Shown here piece after piece: positions 39,401 to 43,890 of a stretch of DNA of 64,000 nt. Source of the stretch: Undaria pinnatifida (taxonomy: Eukaryota > Sar > Phaeophyceae > Laminariales > Alariaceae); NCBI GenBank assembly GCA_012845835.1, contig JABAKD010000021.1:12022795-12086794 (forward strand). Reading direction: 5' to 3'. Both the position numbers and the translations under genes were made by a program. The notes under the pieces were generated by a model, which worked only from the letters and a program-made list of their open reading frames with translations, had not been told where the DNA came from and did not search any database. Numbering within the stretch: position 1 is the stretch's first letter; each line of letters starts with the position of its first letter.

Positions 39401-40631
39401 CAATCAAAACCTTTATCTTCGCAGGTAAAACAACACTCTTAGGTGCAAACGCGTCCCTGGTGGGTCTTTCGCGGCGCGCGTTCACCCGAAACCTGCCCGC
39501 CTGTATGTCGATATTTTTGTCCAAATGCCAACTAACTCAGTCAGCAACAATCTACAACACCCACACGAGCACGGCCTACACTTCCAATGTTTTGGTATGG
39601 GTGAACATGTTTTAACGGTCTCTGGACTACGAACAAACTACTCAAGGTCTTCAGAGGGAAATCAATGACGATGAAACCGACCATCTGCACACACATGCTA
39701 CGCCGTAACTTGCACCTTACGTTTCTTCAAAACTCCCCTTGACGATATCTCTACCATTCCTGTGCGTTGTCTGAAGGTGCAACCCGGTGCCCGAACGCGT
39801 GCCATGCCCGGCTATCAAAAAGAAAAAAAAAAAACACTCCATACAGCCAATCGTGATATTTAAGACGATAGTTTGTCAAGGAGGCCCCGCTATTCGGAAA
39901 GTGCTATCGCCAAAAAGGGGTATACCTTCATGCCTCCTTCGTAGGATGCGTCTGCAGCGTGTACCACTCACTGTCATCGTGGTGTGATGTTTCCACGAAG
40001 CTTTGTACGATGGAGCGGTAAGGCACGGGCGTATAACATTGATGCTACCGGTATGTCTGTCGCCGTGTGAGAAGACTACACATGGCATCGTGCTTGTTAT
40101 TTTCAGTCCCGAACGCGTTAAGAAGCTCTGTACTGATTTTTGACAAACACCAAGGATGCAGCCCTTCTAACAGTCTTACTCCGTCTTCCTAGCCATGTAG
40201 CCAACACTGTTCTACAAAAACATTCCCACTATGTCTCCGTAAACATGAGCAAACTTTGGTCATTAATACAACAATAAATTGTTAGTTATACTCGCGGACA
40301 GAGCGGTATCTCCCAGCGATATTGGGCAGAGTGTCCTCAGTTCGAAATATCAACCATCACGTCACACGTTTTCTGCCGAAACTAACAGCTACCCTTCCCC
40401 TATCGGAGCACGACTCGTCGGTACATCGGTACGTGCCACGGCCCTTTTCCGACCGCCCAGCACCTGTGTGATCCTGGTGGATCCCCACGATGGATTCGCG
40501 ATGTTATTTCCGATTCCGCTGAAATTCCGCGGGACGAATTCAAGGAGATCCCCCGTTGCAGTCTGCTCAAAAGAAAGCAAGATTGCTGCACAGACGAACA
40601 ACCACTTTGCGCTTGCGCTTGCATCCGCCAT
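3408..40631 (-). CDS. Haem peroxidase-DOMON-cytochrome b561-cytochrome b5-FAD/NAD reductase fusion (multi-exon gene)
   Basis: Gene-level span of one minus-strand gene, start codon at 40631-40629 and TGA at 3410-3408. Exons 1-15 (40631 to 16785) encode about 1,250 residues and join with consistent phases; 12 of the 14 introns between them are phase 0, and introns run from 375 to 4,921 bp. Domain order: signal peptide, animal haem peroxidase (about residues 33-640), DOMON (about 665-820), five-helix b561 core (about 825-1015), cytochrome b5 (about 1050-1145), acidic linker, ferredoxin-reductase-like FAD/NAD module. The fusion is shown by single exons spanning junctions: exon 6 holds peroxidase end plus DOMON start, exon 9 DOMON end plus first b561 helix, exon 12 last b561 helix plus b5 start. 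The b5-reductase link rests on splice phase and order. Known family behaviour suggests transmembrane electron transfer from NAD(P)H outward; that role is inferred. Exons in the reductase part between 16.6 and 4.7 kb are incompletely resolved. Introns are loaded with MITEs and exon relics. Confidence 0.85.
4601..4613 (-). CDS. Possible 13-nt microexon carrying CG of the CGP motif
   Basis: ATGGCAGCATGTG flanked by ttggtag and gtgaat: enters in phase 0, leaves in phase 1, which is what the terminal exon needs, giving AACG-PRGFVKS. This supplies the conserved Cys-Gly-Pro of the NAD(P)H-binding domain. The intron before it would be 66 nt. It is phase-consistent but short enough to arise by chance. 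Confidence 0.4.
4680..4907 (-). CDS. Reductase exon: GKVTRDVLDNVF plus acidic insertion
   Basis: 228 bp, 76 residues, acceptor ttaaag|GCC, donor CAG|gtgact, phase 0. RVHGKVTRDVLDNVFGP resembles the family GRIxxxxLxxxL helix shortly before the CGP motif. About 45 Gly/Glu/Ala/Asp-rich residues follow as an apparent insertion before the CGP segment. Confidence 0.6.
5087..5185 (-). CDS. Candidate exon (33 residues), NAD-domain region
   Basis: 99 bp, acceptor acatccag|CAT, donor GCG|gtacgg, phase 0 both sides: SSWMKRFARLVDHGIHHPVE then FAALGNVFIMAA. Unrecognised, but codon-like and between two phase-0 candidate exons of this gene. A neighbouring open stretch at 5549-5842 (contains NRDWFGPNYATDV) could be an alternative exon but its donor phase does not fit. 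Confidence 0.42.
5908..6027 (-). CDS. Candidate exon (40 residues), NAD-domain insertion
   Basis: 120 bp open in phase 0 with acceptor gatcag|AGC and donor CAG|gtgcga: SIKTAWGGKPPSMPEDRPL then DEAALGESLTAAPDVSKIPD. I do not recognise the sequence. It sits in the right order between the LALVW exon and the GKVT exon and joins both in phase 0, so it may be a lineage-specific insertion in the NAD domain. Confidence 0.42.
6804..7080 (+). mobile_element. MITE family 1, copy 1
   Basis: 277 bp with terminal inverted repeats beginning GACGCGTGCTACGAC and ending with its complement (gtcatagcctgcgtc). Internal landmarks shared by the family: poly-T near the left end, GGGAGCTATAGACCTCTCCC, and TTGGGGTTAAGGAGCCCCGTC near the right end. 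No open frame. Confidence 0.85.
7100..9300 (+). repeat. Tandem duplication of a ~0.7-0.9-kb unit
   Basis: Unit A about 7180-8085, unit B about 8090-9300. Shared blocks: cggccagattcaagcatcg / tggccagatacatccatcg; gctatgataccagccgggtt / gctatgattccagtcgggtt; gttgggttggccaacccagt / gttgggtttgccaacccggt; ggaagggcgccagttttgcg / ggagggcgccagtttgcg. A MITE (7599-7865) sits only in unit A, and about 600 bp (8360-8950) only in unit B. Confidence 0.7.
7599..7865 (+). mobile_element. MITE family 1, copy 2 (nested in a tandem duplication)
   Basis: 267 bp, GACGCGTTCTACGAT to gtcgcacgcgtc. It interrupts a sequence whose paralogue near 9.1 kb lacks it, giving a natural empty site: gccaacccrgtgact on the left and gacccggt on the right are continuous in the other copy. 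Confidence 0.87.
9764..10020 (+). repeat. Dispersed repeat D, copy a
   Basis: Shares ordered blocks with the copy at 29.1-29.5 kb: cgagttcggtcatattgtgc, ggtggcgaaccctaactccg, ctggtaaggcaccctcgagg, gtaggcacaagatggcgaag, ttggaaggatgcagttca. Truncated where copy b starts. Confidence 0.75.
10020..10320 (+). repeat. Dispersed repeat D, copy b
   Basis: Tandem to copy a. Starts at cacgaggcaattacatag and continues further right than copy a: cgaacacctcacggctcttc, gcgtgctttgtcccg, gtccatggtcatacg. Confidence 0.75.
10570..10760 (+). repeat. G-tract family core, lone copy inside the gene's 3' intron region
   Basis: tctgtgagatcgaatatg, actcatctttgcaagctgtg, gcgactccccttgcaactac. Only the core, no G runs. 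Confidence 0.75.
12658..12754 (-). CDS. Reductase exon: second NAD-domain strand (LALVWQCAS)
   Basis: 97 bp. Reads SRSRLALVWQCASDAEL then GAHEIAKLK, like the family VxLxWxxRxxxDxxxxxEL strand-helix unit that follows the GTGxxP turn. Acceptor agcag|GGAC (two further AGs lie within 22 bases and keep the frame), donor AAG|gtgaca, phase 0 end. Confidence 0.6.
12790..12860 (+). repeat. GGGA/GGCA purine tract
   Basis: gagggagggagggagagagg-type repeat, next to the LALVW reductase exon in what would be intron. Confidence 0.7.
13482..13529 (-). CDS. Possible small exon after GTGINP
   Basis: 48 bp with acceptor gcaatcag|TTT and strong donor TGG|gtgagc. In phase with exon 18 it reads IYGVLCKDTPERDDSV, compatible with the helix after the nucleotide-binding turn. 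Its end phase does not match the next supported exon at 12.7 kb, so it may be false or another exon may intervene. Confidence 0.3.
14012..14126 (-). CDS. Exon 18: NAD(P)H-binding AAGTGINP motif
   Basis: 115 bp. VQLQGPFFVKEL then NVVMIAAGTGINP: the end of the FAD domain (family VxVxGPxG) and the first nucleotide-binding turn (family IAGGTGITP) of ferredoxin-NADP reductase-like enzymes. Acceptor gcctcag|AAC follows exon 17 in phase 0. The donor is CCAA|gttcgt, weak, leaving phase 1. Confidence 0.75.
14320..14538 (-). CDS. Exon 17: FAD-binding RSYN and GMMS motifs
   Basis: 219 bp, 73 residues. GVVQRSYNAF carries the R-x-Y-(S/T/N) flavin-binding motif, and GTLCVELRIRLHHDGMMSRL matches GxFxLxIKxYxxGxMSxxL. 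Acceptor gaacaag|GGC, donor AGC|gtgagt, phase 0. A 66-base internal intron (gtgaga...cccgag) is possible, which would remove about 22 Arg/Gly/His-rich residues. The link back to exon 15 is not resolved. Confidence 0.72.
15711..15974 (+). mobile_element. MITE family 1, copy 3
   Basis: 264 bp, GACGCGTTCTACCAT to ttgtcgtagcatgggtc, with the family's CTCAAGACCTCTCCCAAAACTGATTT and right-end GACGGTTTTGGGC blocks (split here only for description). Lies in the intron between exons 15 and 17. Confidence 0.8.
16020..16222 (+). mobile_element. MITE family 1, copy 4 (5' truncated)
   Basis: Begins in a 16-A run and keeps the right half: tggcctgggtatacaacgcg, GACGATTTTGGGTTAAGGAG, and the end ctttgtcgtagcgcatgcc. 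The left terminus is missing. Sits 45 bp from copy 3. Confidence 0.65.
16575..16645 (-). CDS. Possible exon 16: PPGMPICISL (FAD barrel)
   Basis: Reads LPPGMPICISLVDGASVQ in the minus strand just after exon 15, close to the family GLPxGxHIxL strand. I could not reconcile its splice sites: the only AG upstream (ccaccag) gives the wrong phase for exon 15. Either an extra exon exists, the acceptor is non-canonical, or this is another degenerate exon copy. Edges are approximate. Confidence 0.35.
16785..16886 (-). CDS. Exon 15: start of FAD-binding beta barrel
   Basis: 102 bp, 34 residues. After a Ser-rich stretch it reads RPVYRYIFSCPGEAQAL, resembling the ferredoxin-reductase-type pattern TxxxRFxLPxxxxxLGLP that opens the FAD barrel. 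Acceptor ctttcgccag|AAG, donor CTG|gtgaga, phase 0, matching exon 14. The preceding intron of 4.9 kb is the longest in the gene. Confidence 0.68.
17960..18215 (-). repeat. Dispersed repeat D, copy d (diverged)
   Basis: Complement contains ATCGATGAGGAAG, cacaaggtgccgatggg, cagttcatcctcaatgcgg, cgtgctccgtcccgtaatgg, gggctatggtttgacg. The translation RSHKVPMGVSQ...IQFILNA parallels CRHKVPKSISR...MQFILHA of copy c, so the family may derive from a coding element. Confidence 0.6.
21548..21608 (-). repeat. Dispersed repeat G, copy 1
   Basis: Complement reads AGAGACGGAAGTCCGTCCCT then aatagagacacctccaaca, matching 44896-44955. The first block is palindromic (gacggaagtccgtc). Confidence 0.6.
21808..22080 (-). 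CDS. Exon 14: cytochrome b5 end and acidic linker
   Basis: 273 bp, residues 1126-1216. EALKIARTLVVGYIEEED completes the b5 fold (family HSxxAxxxLxxLxVGxLE), directly after HPE of exon 13. It then runs into about 65 Glu/Asp/Pro/Gln-rich residues, probably a flexible cytosolic linker. Acceptor actctcag|GAG; donor CTG|gtaaga, phase 0. A second strong donor GGAG|gtgagc lies at about 22020 and could give a form with a short linker. Confidence 0.8.
23025..23125 (-). pseudogene. Damaged copy of exon 13 3' half (b5 relic)
   Basis: Downstream of exon 13: SVEHVMAFSRHVHGEE, parallel to SVGHAMSFSPHIHPE. The donor is destroyed: GAG|gaacgc instead of GAG|gtagga, so it cannot splice as exon 13 does. A further faint copy (ALLGQTPSEMNAED, 22860-22920) lies beyond it. 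Confidence 0.65.
23440..23628 (-). CDS. Exon 13: cytochrome b5 core
   Basis: 189 bp, residues 1063-1125: SWVVVDGAILDVTNF then SQRHPGGTRLI with haem-ligand His1086 in the invariant HPGG motif, GTDVTHELLGE, and SPHIHPE with the probable second ligand His1123. Acceptor cgcaag|GTC, donor GAG|gtagga, phase 0. A damaged copy of the 3' half lies about 330 bp downstream in the intron. Confidence 0.88.
24047..24298 (-). CDS. Exon 12: last b561 helix, linker and start of cytochrome b5
   Basis: 252 bp, residues 979-1062. HYLFPVWLAAILIAAVYLE is the fifth helix, placing the C-terminus in the cytosol if the N-terminus is outside. A 45-residue polar linker follows, then EIYTVMEFNDK, the opening strand and helix of a cytochrome b5 domain. 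b561 and b5 share an open exon, direct evidence of fusion. Acceptor gtgcag|TTG, donor AAG|gtgggt, phase 0. Confidence 0.87.
24430..24501 (-). pseudogene. Partial copy of exon 12 (b561 last-helix relic)
   Basis: Upstream of exon 12: acceptor tgcag|CTG then LGSFGTIEQYVFGVWIAVM, parallel to LGSFSTTKHYLFPVWLAAI with the same phase. The copy stops before the linker and b5 start; no matching donor. Confidence 0.7.
25208..25342 (-). CDS. Exon 11: b561 helix 4
   Basis: 135 bp, residues 934-978: NKHFHIWSGRFAYLAGVVQC then YRGLELV. Matches the family HxWxGRxxYxxGxxNxxxGL, with His939 as the fourth b561 haem ligand, so the b561 core looks electron-transfer competent. Acceptor cctacag|TGC, donor CAT|gtgagt, phase 0. 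Confidence 0.87.
25859..26115 (-). mobile_element. MITE family 1, copy 5
   Basis: 257 bp, inverted relative to copies 1-3: the poly-T/CCTCTCCC side is at the right. Ends ggcacgtgctacg and gtcgtagcgcgtgtc. In the exon 10-11 intron, 85 bp from copy 6. Confidence 0.82.
26201..26451 (+). mobile_element. MITE family 1, copy 6 (best-preserved termini)
   Basis: 251 bp with near-perfect termini GACGCGTGCTACGAC and gttgtagcacgcgtc. Opposite orientation to neighbouring copy 5. Confidence 0.87.
27085..27545. repeat. Imperfect tandem duplication with GATGATGGT microsatellite
   Basis: Within the intron after exon 10. About 27085-27262 and 27300-27545 share long blocks: CGAACGAATG..., GGTTACMTGGGATGCCTGCC at 27240 and 27526. 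The second copy carries a (GATGATGGT)n run at 27395-27470, which reads as poly-His on the minus strand. A weaker third copy may begin near 26940. Confidence 0.65.
27597..27852 (-). CDS. Exon 10: b561 helices 2 and 3
   Basis: 256 bp, residues 848-933. Completes Arg848 (IYFIR-YRKGD), then WYEMHQEIMIVTAEAV with His866 (helix 2) and EHAHWGYYMIAAVAAQVF with His898 (helix 3), both haem-ligand positions of cytochrome b561. Ends NFSFLHR|gtaagg, phase 0. The downstream intron carries a tandem duplication and a His-coding GATGATGGT microsatellite. Confidence 0.87.
29070..29462 (-). repeat. Dispersed repeat D, copy c (longest)
   Basis: Inverted copy in the exon 9-10 intron; contains the complement of every block seen in copies a and b, in order. 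Confidence 0.78.
29572..29660. repeat. AACCCGCAAC-(AT)n repeats
   Basis: Three units of acccgcaacatatatata with different AT lengths. Confidence 0.75.
29736..29995 (-). mobile_element. MITE family 1, copy 7
   Basis: 260 bp in the exon 9-10 intron: ggacgcatgctacgg to atcgtagcacgcgtc; contains GACGGGGCTCCTTAACCC (complement of the right-end block). Confidence 0.83.
30113..30333 (-). CDS. Exon 9: DOMON end and first b561 helix
   Basis: 221 bp, residues 775-847 plus two bases. DTLVIYSYREG and HPNGNRGASTVNF are the last DOMON strands; then SLHGALMLFAWLILAPIGIYF (helix 1) with His828 in the HGxLMxxAW motif of DOMON-b561 proteins. DOMON and b561 are in one open exon. Acceptor gtcatag|GAC, donor ATAAG|gtgtgg, phase 2. 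Confidence 0.87.
31265..31640 (-). repeat. ACAAGA-rich degenerate microsatellite in the exon 8-9 intron
   Basis: Runs of aacaagaac, gaacaag and agaagaac across about 370 bp, starting 25 bp from the exon 8 donor. Confidence 0.65.
31664..31867 (-). CDS. Exon 8: DOMON domain, middle
   Basis: 204 bp, residues 707-774. DYVVCEV follows MFTAQ from exon 7 (family MxxADxVVC), then ECIDRSTVSTREVPSPD, and GVSVADDWTSITFLRDL (family: DGxTSIxFxRxL) with DDEDYNL. Acceptor gggcag|GAT, donor GAG|gtgcgt, phase 0. Two Cys (711, 721) could form the disulphide common in these extracellular domains. Confidence 0.8.
32625..32729 (-). CDS. Exon 7: DOMON domain, GIGWG strand
   Basis: 105 bp, residues 672-706: EDIMSITLKAKDIGA then GMLGIGWGGVTMFTAQ. 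DOMON domains (haem or sugar binding beta sandwiches) carry xxFxLxAxxxGWVGIGxGxxxMxGAD here. Acceptor gtcag|ATG, donor CAG|gtggga, phase 0. A run of nine C in the plus strand falls within the GWGGV codons and is a likely sequencing hazard. Confidence 0.8.
33662..34078 (-). CDS. Exon 6: peroxidase C-terminus joined to first DOMON strand
   Basis: 417 bp, residues 533-671, acceptor ctccag|GCG, donor GAG|gtgagt, phase 0 both sides. AYGGDIENVDAITGALAED and LREAWIDQLFRTIAGDR match the family AYGGDVDNVDLWVGGLAE...FxxxIxxQFxxLRDGDR end of peroxidases. The last residues SFGIAWE are the first DOMON strand, so the two domains share an exon. Confidence 0.87.
34454..35287 (-). CDS. Exon 5: peroxidase core with a ~130-residue low-complexity insertion
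   Basis: 834 bp, residues 255-532, acceptor ctttcag|GAC, donor GAG|gtgagt. Starts with VYQACRGWTIAIFQHM and ANDFIIQLMG (helix before the proximal site) and ends with VQRGRDHGLPTYNSVRE, the strongest family signature of animal-type peroxidases. Residues about 283-417 are a Ser/Thr/Arg/Gly/Glu-rich insertion not found in mammalian enzymes. At the place of the proximal-His motif (FATAAFRFGH in the family) this exon has VFTLTAGAAAFESAL, with no His. Confidence 0.88.
35731..35850 (-). CDS. Exon 4: peroxidase catalytic-Arg and EHNR segment
   Basis: 120 bp, residues 215-254. Reads QRTARFPVTFALH then LLLEHNRCC, aligning with the myeloperoxidase-type RSSEMP...MHTLLLREHNRLA block. The Arg aligned with the catalytic Arg is present (219); the haem-ester Glu is replaced by Arg222. 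Acceptor ccaatag|ATT, donor GAG|gtgggt, both phase 0; an in-frame stop lies just before the acceptor. Confidence 0.85.
36815..37214 (-). CDS. Exon 3: peroxidase distal-side and calcium-loop segment
   Basis: 400 bp, residues 81-214. Contains AWGQLITYDLSLT (104-116), the counterpart of the family GQxxDHDxxxT distal motif: Gln107 and the calcium-ligand Asp112 are kept, while the haem-linking Asp and the distal His are Thr110 and Tyr111. ATSFIDLDFMYG (169-180) is the calcium loop (family TxFxDxS..YG). Ends GTWM|gtgagc, phase 0. Several Asn-X-Ser/Thr sites fit an extracellular domain. Confidence 0.88.
37285..37405 (-). pseudogene. Partial copy of exon 3 (exon-3 relic A)
   Basis: In the intron just upstream of exon 3. 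The acceptor AG and 1-nt phase of exon 3 are kept (ttgtag|A), followed by 40 open codons including GAVLMTWGAYITVYLSF and DNVSE, parallel to SAVFIAWGQLITYDLSL and DNVSE of exon 3. It ends at SE|gtgttc, before the rest of exon 3. Either an alternative exon or a decaying duplicate. Confidence 0.75.
37510..37560 (-). pseudogene. Second, shorter copy of the exon 3 start (relic B)
   Basis: Reads REVMTDVKSSSSASRS after a ccagag acceptor-like site, parallel to REVTTDVFLSSTATVS of exon 3. Only the first ~16 codons are recognisable before a pyrimidine-rich stretch. Lies between relic A and a MITE at 37.6 kb. Confidence 0.55.
37599..37842 (-). mobile_element. MITE family 2, copy 2
   Basis: 244 bp, inverted copy in the exon 2-3 intron: ttctacggtagcccccccc on the left, ggggctatcgtagaatc on the right. 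Carries aatcgccgattttgaaacc and tcgtgtcgagcagccatgaa. Confidence 0.82.
38572..38645 (-). CDS. Exon 2: peroxidase, YADG / RPTAR segment
   Basis: 74 bp, residues 57-80 plus two bases of an Arg codon. Reads ADYADGVSTPPG then DRPTAR, matching the family pattern YxDGxxxP...RPSAR that sits between the NNLxNPxWG and GQxxDHD motifs. Acceptor ggcag|GTG follows exon 1 in phase 0. The donor is AAG|gcaagt, a GC rather than GT donor with otherwise perfect consensus; it is the only join giving RPTAR-EVTTD in frame with exon 3. Confidence 0.82.
39793..39952 (+). mobile_element. MITE family 1, copy 8 (internally deleted)
   Basis: 160 bp in the first intron: degenerate left end gaacgcgtgcc, a poly-A tract, then the right half (AAGGAGGCCCCGCTATTCGG, cgtaggatgcgtc). 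About 100 bp of the middle is missing. Confidence 0.65.
40464..40631 (-). CDS. Exon 1: signal peptide and peroxidase N-terminus
   Basis: Residues 1-56, 168 bp. The start ATG has A at -3 and G at +4. A hydrophobic core (WLFVCAAILLSF) after a short polar start looks like a secretory signal peptide, cleaved near residue 26-28. It is followed by GIGNNIANPSWGS, which matches the family motif DGTGNNLxNPxWG at the start of animal-type haem peroxidases. Donor CAG|gtgctg, phase 0. An upstream in-frame ATG at 40722 exists but would place 31 non-signal residues ahead of the signal peptide, so I prefer 40631. Confidence 0.85.
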
Positions 40632-40731
40632 CTTCGCCCACGAATGGGGTCTCCTGGTTGGGTATTGAACGAGAAGGAGGGATGCAGCGTCAGACAGAGG
40701 CCATTGACGGGGGGCGGGGAGCATACATGTT

Positions 40732-41680
40732 ACTTGCTGGCGTTACCGGTAAACTTTTAACGATAAACCATCCATTTATTTTTTGACGGGTAGCCAAGTC
40801 TGGGCGTCACCAACAAGGGTGACATCGCGTGAGGGGGCCGAGAAACTCCGTGAGCCTTTCGGCGAGTCGCACAAAGGGTGGGCTTGCATCACAACGAGAA
40901 CACTTTGCGAGGCGACATCCATCGACACATTGTGCGTAGTTTGTTGCGCACAAAGATAAGAGCGTCGAATGGCGTTTTTGTGAGGCTACGTTGACGGAGG
41001 GATACGTAGACGTCTGCCCCTCTCCAACCAAGCCTCACGGACGGTCGCACGGGATTCTTCCCTGTTCCATATGAATCTTCATGGAATCATTTGATACGGT
41101 ATGCGAACGAGGCATGTTTCGTCAATGCCATGCACTGGATTTCTCAGTAACAAGACTGGGTATTGATGATCCTCTGTCTAACGCACCCTTAACGTACGCC
41201 GAGTTAAGGGACCACCAACGGAGTTTTCCTTAGAGGACTGGCGCGTTTGGGGATCGTCAACGCAATTTGGGCATCGGGACCGCGGACGTGGGGGACAGCC
41301 AAAGCAAAACGTTACCTGAAATGTGTTCCTTCTCAGCGAAGCCGTTTTATGTAAATGTATATAAAACGCTTACCGAGAGGATGTGTATTCGAAAACGCTA
41401 CAATATTTACCAACACTATGCGAAAACACACACGTAAAGACCGCATCCGTGCGAAAGTATTCACCTCCATTCAAATATACCAGAACAAGTACCAATCAAG
41501 GCTGCATCTGCAGCAAAACACACAAAATATTTTATTGTGGTGATATAGTAATAGGTGTTGTTAGCACGGTAATTGCCGTTCGGAATGTTTTACTACTGCA
41601 TGCATCCCATACGTTGCTGTTGACACTGGCCAATCAGAACAATCGACTAGAGATCCTGGGGTGATGCACGTTAATCTACC
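40732..41680. other. Upstream flank of the fusion gene
   Basis: Contains the presumed promoter of the minus-strand gene. No TATA box at a convincing distance, no recognisable operators, no coding sequence. Confidence 0.4.
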
Positions 41681-41681
41681 A

Positions 41682-41718
<37 letters not shown>

Positions 41719-41807
41719 GCTGCTACTACTACTACTACTACTACTAATACTACCACCACTACTAGTATTACCACTGCTACTACTACTGCTGCTGCTGCTA
41801 CTACTAT

Positions 41808-41845
<38 letters not shown>

Positions 41846-41910
41846 TTACTACTACTACTACTACTACTACTCCTTCTACTACTACTACTATTACTACTAC
41901 TAGTATCTAA
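41682..41910 (+). repeat. (CTA)n / (ACT)n microsatellite
   Basis: About 230 bp of tacta repeats with occasional tgc, atta and cca interruptions. Reads as poly-Ser on the minus strand, which is not evidence of a gene. Confidence 0.9.
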
Positions 41911-42124
41911 CGTTGTAACAACTTGATGATGTTCACTCTGACAAGATCCGTAGGGCAAGCAGGCGGCCGGTGTATCACGCAGCTTGCAAATATGGGTATC
42001 GACCATAAATTGTCACACTCACAGCTGACGTCTTTACAATATCGGTTTAAAAATATGTACGGTGAAGAACTGTACGAACAAGTGCAGTAATACACAAATA
42101 TATACGACCACATATACGCTGTGT

Positions 42125-43175
42125 TCCCCCCCCCCCCCCCCCCCCCCCGCTCCAACGCCCCCTCTTTCCCGACCACCTGCACGATCGCCTAGACCTAGCA
42201 CCATGCGTAATGATACAAATCTTTGATCTCACAGCCGAAGTGTGTTTGAATATTATTTGTGACCTAAACCTCCTGAAAATCCCCTCCCCCTCTTGATCTC
42301 CCTTACTCAAACGCCCCACCAAGTATCGAAATCCACGACATTAATAAACACTTCACGCACAGGATATCACCTCATTATCTTTCTAGAGCCATCCATGCCG
42401 CTGTGATCCCCCCCTCCCCCCCGCCTCGAACGCCCCCTTCTTCCCCATCACCCGCACCTTCGCCTAGACCTATCACCACACGTATAACAAACCCCTCACC
42501 TAAAGCCGTCCCCCCCCCCCCCCCGCCCCCCCCCCCCGCCCCCACCTCCCACCCTCCCCCCCCAACCCATCCCAACCCCACCCCCTCGAACACTCCACCC
42601 TCTCTTTACTCACTGATTGTACGAATTACCCCAGGATATACATGATAAACTGATGTATTATTTCCAAAACCGTCACATTTATCCCCTCAAAATAATGTAT
42701 AGTTTCCAGGCACATATTGAGCTGCCCCCCCCCCCCCCCCCCCCCCCCCCCGCTCCAACCCCCCCCCCCCCCCCCCCCCGCCCCCAATAATATACTGGTG
42801 CCAAAACCGTCAGATTTATCCCCTCGAAAGGATTTATAGCTTACATGCACAAATTGCCCCTTTCCCCCCCCCCCCCCGCCCCCCTCCAAACCCGCTCGCT
42901 TTTGATCAAAACTAGGCCCCCCTTTCCCTTCACAGCTGTCAGATTTTGTCCCCCTCAGAAACGGGTTTTATAGTTTCCGCGCACAGACTAAAATTATCCT
43001 GTTGACCCTGATAGCTACACTGTAGTTGTAAGGGGAGTCGCCGACCTATATCCTTAATGAGGACACACAACTCGTAATGCGCGCGATCGGAGTATCACCC
43101 ACAGCTTGCAAAGATGAGTTTCGACGAAATCTTTGATCTCACAGCTGGAGTGTATTATAATTTTTATAATATATA
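42125..43175 (-). repeat. G-tract repeat family, long copy (inverted arm 1)
   Basis: Reverse complement of 62140-63170: same order of blocks (CTCACAGCTGGAGTGTATT, cacagctgtcagattttgtc, poly-C tracts, gcctagacctagcacca). The two arms differ mainly in homopolymer lengths. Confidence 0.8.
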
Positions 43176-43559
43176 GGAAATCGCAAGGTCTACTATGTAT
43201 CGAAATGTTCCCCGTGACATGTCCCGTTGGCTCCGAACCAGATCGGCGTTTCCGGTGAACAAATTCCGCTGTCGGCCCCCTAGCGCTGGGGTCCTCTAGC
43301 GCATTTCCGTCGACGATCTGTTGGCGCGGCGGTCTCCGAGCACAAAGGTCCGTGGGCGCCCCCCTCCCGCAGCGGTCCTTTACAGCACTAAAATGGACCG
43401 CTAACATGAGGACCCCAGCCTCTTCAGTGCTCTTGTTTTCTCTTCGGGGTGTCATGCTGTCCCCGTGTTGCCCATGAGAGCTACTGTCGTGATCGTACGA
43501 CGGAACTGATGCTGATCTCAATTTAAGACAATGGCTAAGGTATTAGTGGGGGGGATCTT

Positions 43560-43890
43560 ATGACATCTGATGTAATGATGATGTTACGGTGAAGTTATGA
43601 TGATGTTATGATGATGTTATGATGATGTCATGATGATATTATGCTGATGTTAGTATCATGTTATGATGATGTTATGATAATGTTATGATGTTATGATGAT
43701 GATATGATGATGTTGTGATGAAGATATGATGGTATCATGATGGTGTTATGATGATGTTATGATGATGTTATATGATGATGTTATGATGATGTTATGATGA
43801 TGTTATGATGATGCTATGATGATGCTATGATGATGTTATGATGATGTTATGATGCTGTTACGATGATGTTATGATGATGATATGATACAC
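43560..43890 (+). repeat. GATGATGTTAT (11-bp) minisatellite
   Basis: About 28 units with single-base variants over 330 bp. Confidence 0.9.

Noticed and set aside
16785-40631. Separate peroxidase, DOMON-b561 and b5 genes in tandem
   Set aside because: Exons 6, 9 and 12 each contain parts of two adjacent domains in one open frame, and no start or stop context separates them.
41671-42006. Poly-Ser protein on the minus strand
   Set aside because: It is the translation of the CTA/ACT microsatellite.
43560-43890. CRISPR-like array
   Set aside because: Units are contiguous with no spacers, and the DNA is eukaryotic.
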